Positions 61,211 through 64,000 of a stretch of DNA of 64,000 nt are shown in pieces. This DNA is from Euglena gracilis (taxonomy: Eukaryota; Euglenida; Euglenophyceae; Euglenales). Each line of letters opens with the position of its first letter. Position 1 is the first letter of the stretch. The notes beneath the pieces were generated by a model. That model was given only the letters and a program-made list of their open reading frames with translations, was not told the DNA's origin and ran no database searches. The stretch is taken from the NCBI GenBank assembly GCA_039621445.1, contig CP154956.1, positions 71,856,914 to 71,920,913 of the forward strand, written 5' to 3'. A program made the translations under genes and the position numbers.

Positions 61211-62959
61211 CATCACGGGTCACCAAACACATTTTCCGACCTCCTCCCTCATCTGCTCCGGGTTTGCTGATGCGCAGAAACGGCCCGCTTCGAAAATTGC
61301 CTTTGGTTGCCTGACAGGATGGCCAGTACCGGGGACCCTGACAGTTTCCCGGGCGGGACCCTGACAGGTTCCCGGGCATGACAGTTTCCCAGGGTACGCA
61401 CATTAACCCTAATTGGGCTCATGGGTTGCAACATAGCAACGACTGGCTTGTGGTGGCGCCGCGGCTGGCCGCGGCTGGCCACAGCGCCACCTGCCATCAT
61501 TCCATCTCTCGCAATACCCTGGTCATTGGAGTGAGCGTGACACCTTTCTTGACCCCCCCCCAAGTTGAGCAGTCCCTTGTGCTGTGGGGGCCAAACTTAT
61601 TATGCAAATATACCCACACATCGCATGGGAAATCTCATCTTCTCTGAGAACTCACTGGTTGCATTTCGTGTCTAACTGCGTCGCCGCAACGTCACCAGTG
61701 GTGGCCAGGGTATAAATGAGCGTTGGTTTCACAGGGGGAGGGGGGGGCAGGGCTGTACGGGAATCTCCAAGACCCTGTGGATGGTGAGGAGGTCGACCCC
61801 CACCCCCATCCTGGAGGTGGGGCCCCCCACCAGTCCTTCCTGTACTTTTGGGGGGATTTTTATGTCAAAATTTGCCCTCGACGCCGAAGGAACTATTCCT
61901 TCCACGGTCCTGTGGTGGACCGCCCCCCACCTCCCATTTGGTTGTCCAGCCCCCCCCCCCACCAGGCCTTCATTAAGCCCAGACGGGGGGTTCGGGATTG
62001 TCGGACCCCTGTTCAGACCTGGGGGGGTGCTCCAGGACGTCCCGGGAACCCAAAAGTTTTTTTTTTTGGCGTTTCACGCCAGATAAAATAGGAATTGGTA
62101 CATTTTTGGTCGAATTTTCAAAAAAAAAACGTCAGTTCAAAAAAGTGCCGAAAAAGGCGATTTCTGGGGCTTTTTTTGTAACCCAAAAAAATTCCAGAAC
62201 TTTGCGCTGGGTGTTTTTTTTTGTACAGGTTTAGTCCGACCCTGGTGACAGCGCTACGGCTACCACGGCGCCACCTCCACAGAGCATCAACGAGAACTGA
62301 CCAAAGTGGGAGTCTGGGGTTTCGCCGGGGTTCCCTGCCGCCATCCCCAAGCCAACGGGCTGCTCCGGTCAACCACCACCACGCCCCCCGCGCTCTCCCT
62401 CCCTGTGGTGCGGCAGCCCACGGTGCAGCGACGGCCCGTGCCCCGCCCCGCCGAGAGCCGCGCCGCTCACACAGAGAACAATCCGCCCGGCCGGCCCTGG
62501 GGCCCACGGGTGTGCGTCTGCTTCCCGGTGCCTTCGGAAGCAATGAGGAGCTGAGCCGTTCGGTCTGCCCAGCGGCACCCTACCCCTCCCTTCCACTTGA
62601 GTTTCCGATGGCGACGGCACGGCGCATGGTTTGGGAGGGTCTGCACTGGAGCTGAGTTGGTTGATGAAGGGTGTGGTTGAAGTCTCTTGGGGCGGGGTTC
62701 TTGTTCGCTGTGGATGTTGGATGTTGGATGTGTTGGATGTTCGCTGTGGCAGTAGAGGCCTTTGGGCTTGCCAGAGGAAGAAGAAGAAATGACCAGGGTT
62801 TGATCAAGACTGGACTCCTTGCGGTCGGTGAAGTGTACTTACCGGAGGACCATGCCTGCACCACATTATAAAAAGGAAAAAGGCGCAGTTCGACTCCTCC
62901 ACATGTCTTGTTTTCACTGGTCGGGTTGGGTTTTGTCTGGCCGGCTTCGGGGTTCTTAT
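61211..62959. other. Repeats and GC-rich patches; no assigned gene
   Basis: Contains C/G tracts, a CGACGCCGAAGGAA phrase (61878), a poly-T tract (62057) and a GC-rich patch at 62240-62600 that is open on both strands. Confidence 0.35.
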
Positions 62960-62993
62960 TTTGGGGGACCCCTCCTCTCTACCCCCGCAGGCC

Positions 62994-63480
62994 TCCTTGC
63001 CGTCCCCGCCATCCCTCGCCCTCCTCATCGCGGGGGTGGCGGGCACGGCAGTGGTCATCGCGTGGCGGTGGCCCCAGCTTGACCAGGCCACGGGGGCGAT
63101 GGCGATGGCGATGGCGGCCACGGCCAGCACGGGCCACGTGGGCCGCCGGCCGACCCCGAAGCGCAGGGCCTGCCGGGCGAAGGCCGCCGGCACTGTACTA
63201 AGCACTCCAGGGGGGTGCGCTACGGTACGGTGTACTGCACACTTCCAGGACCGCCCCGCACGCCCCCCTCCCCACGCCCAACCCCATCACTCATCGGCCG
63301 GCACAAGCGCACGCGGGCAGCCCCTGATTCCAGCCGACCCTGTCAAGCGTCGCAAGACGGCTCCCGCGGTGACCCCTCTGAGGGAACGGCCCGAAATTGC
63401 TGCCCTGAAGCCCCCAGCGCCTTCACCTGCCCCCTCCAGCGATGTGCCTACCCAGTCTGGGGGTGGACAAGCACCACGAG
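62994..63480 (+). other. GC-rich candidate coding segments, strand uncertain
   Basis: CTACCCCCGCAG|GCC looks like an acceptor. The plus frame encodes a hydrophobic segment (SLALLIAGVAGTAVVIAWRW) and later DPVKRRKTAPAVTPLRERPE with a Pro/Ser-rich tail. The minus strand is also open with its own hydrophobic stretch. No family recognised. Confidence 0.3.
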
Positions 63481-63748
63481 TCCCTCGCAAGGATGGTTCA
63501 CAAACAACACACCATTCCTTTTCTTGGCCTTTGAAGAAGCTCGTGCAACCACACACACTTCTACAGGTGTTTTGCGATTTGTTTTCGTTGAGTTTCGCTG
63601 GTTTTTAATATATTTATGTCTCTAACGCGTTCCTGACATTGCCCGTTTTGTGCGTCAGCTCGACACCTTCAATCATTAGGAATGCTCCAAAGAAGGACAA
63701 CCGTCTCAACATACAAGTCTTGCCCAACTCTCCCCAACGTGAGTGAAC

Positions 63749-64000
63749 CATACATCTCTCTAAGGTTTTGCGAACCCCCCCCCGGGGGGGGCTGCTGCAG
63801 CCAGCCCCGATTTGGGCCCAGCCCAGCCGCAGCAGCACCCCCCCCCCTGGGGGGGGGTGCTGCTAGCCCAGCTAGCCAGCCCCTTTTTTGGGGGTCCAGC
63901 CCAAAATTTTTCGGCGCGAAGCGCCGAAAATTTTTGAAAAAATGTGTTCAAAAGTGGCCAAAAATGGGGTTTGGGGGGCGTTTGGGGCATTTTTGGGGGG
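63749..64000. mobile_element. Second copy (inverted, cut by window end) of the CATACATC hAT-like MITE
   Basis: Starts CATACATCTCTCTAAGG and follows the reverse of the element at 39429-39888 to the window edge, but carries in addition a perfect CGGCGC-GAA-GCGCCG hairpin (about 63912). Five bases upstream is GTGAGT, a consensus splice donor. Confidence 0.85.

Noticed and set aside
60282-61364. 360-codon plus-strand ORF
   Set aside because: Most of it is the (GTGTT)n/(GT)n array; only the last part after 60977 might be an exon.

Overview
This is a window of an intron-rich, transposon-rich nuclear genome of a eukaryote that makes, or descends from organisms that made, cilia or flagella. The host genes have GC-rich exons (CpG-rich, mostly 40-300 nt) inside long introns full of mobile elements, microsatellites and long G or C tracts. 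Nothing looks bacterial. The lineage cannot be fixed from the sequence. A BBS6/MKKS-type gene argues for a ciliated organism, and chromodomain Ty3, DIRS, pogo, hAT and Mutator-like elements occur together.

Layout. Bases 1-10.4 kb: a decayed Ty3/gypsy chromodomain retrotransposon on the minus strand, with Gag, zinc knuckles, protease, RT-RNase H-integrase and chromodomain. It carries several stops and frameshifts and a changed RT catalytic box. Bases 10.4-15.7 kb: a DIRS-like tyrosine-recombinase retrotransposon on the plus strand, with Gag-like ORFs, RT-RNase H-adenine methyltransferase, and recombinase, flanked by direct and inverted repeats. Bases 16.5-25.2 kb: a minus-strand two-KH-domain gene of the KHDC4/BLOM7 type, rebuilt here as ten exons whose phases all agree. 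Bases 25.2-33.2 kb: no certain gene; CpG-rich upstream DNA, microsatellites, a TIR element and ambiguous GC-rich ORFs. Bases 33.3-47.2 kb: a minus-strand Sen1/senataxin-type superfamily 1 helicase in at least twelve exons with consistent phases. Its introns hold a pogo-like transposon, two hAT-like MITEs and a fold-back element. Bases 47.7-59.1 kb: a plus-strand MKKS/BBS6-like chaperonin gene in at least fourteen exons. Its first visible intron was expanded by a 1.84-kb Mutator-like insertion, and its last holds a (TTAG)n array. Bases 59.1-64 kb: microsatellites, ambiguous GC-rich candidate exons and a second copy of one MITE.

The helicase and MKKS genes are divergently arranged with only about 0.5 kb of non-transposon DNA between their first recognised exons, yet both lack their N-terminal exons in the window. 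The three host genes have unrelated roles: RNA binding/splicing, RNA-DNA helicase, and ciliary chaperonin. The main interest is in how the mobile elements sit relative to splice sites, and in repeat families that no standard class explains: short-palindrome saturation of the Ty3 element, C(n)G(n) hairpins, and a GGCGC-GAA-GCGCC hairpin family. Exon structures were derived by hand from reading frame, splice dinucleotides and remembered family motifs; no alignment was run.
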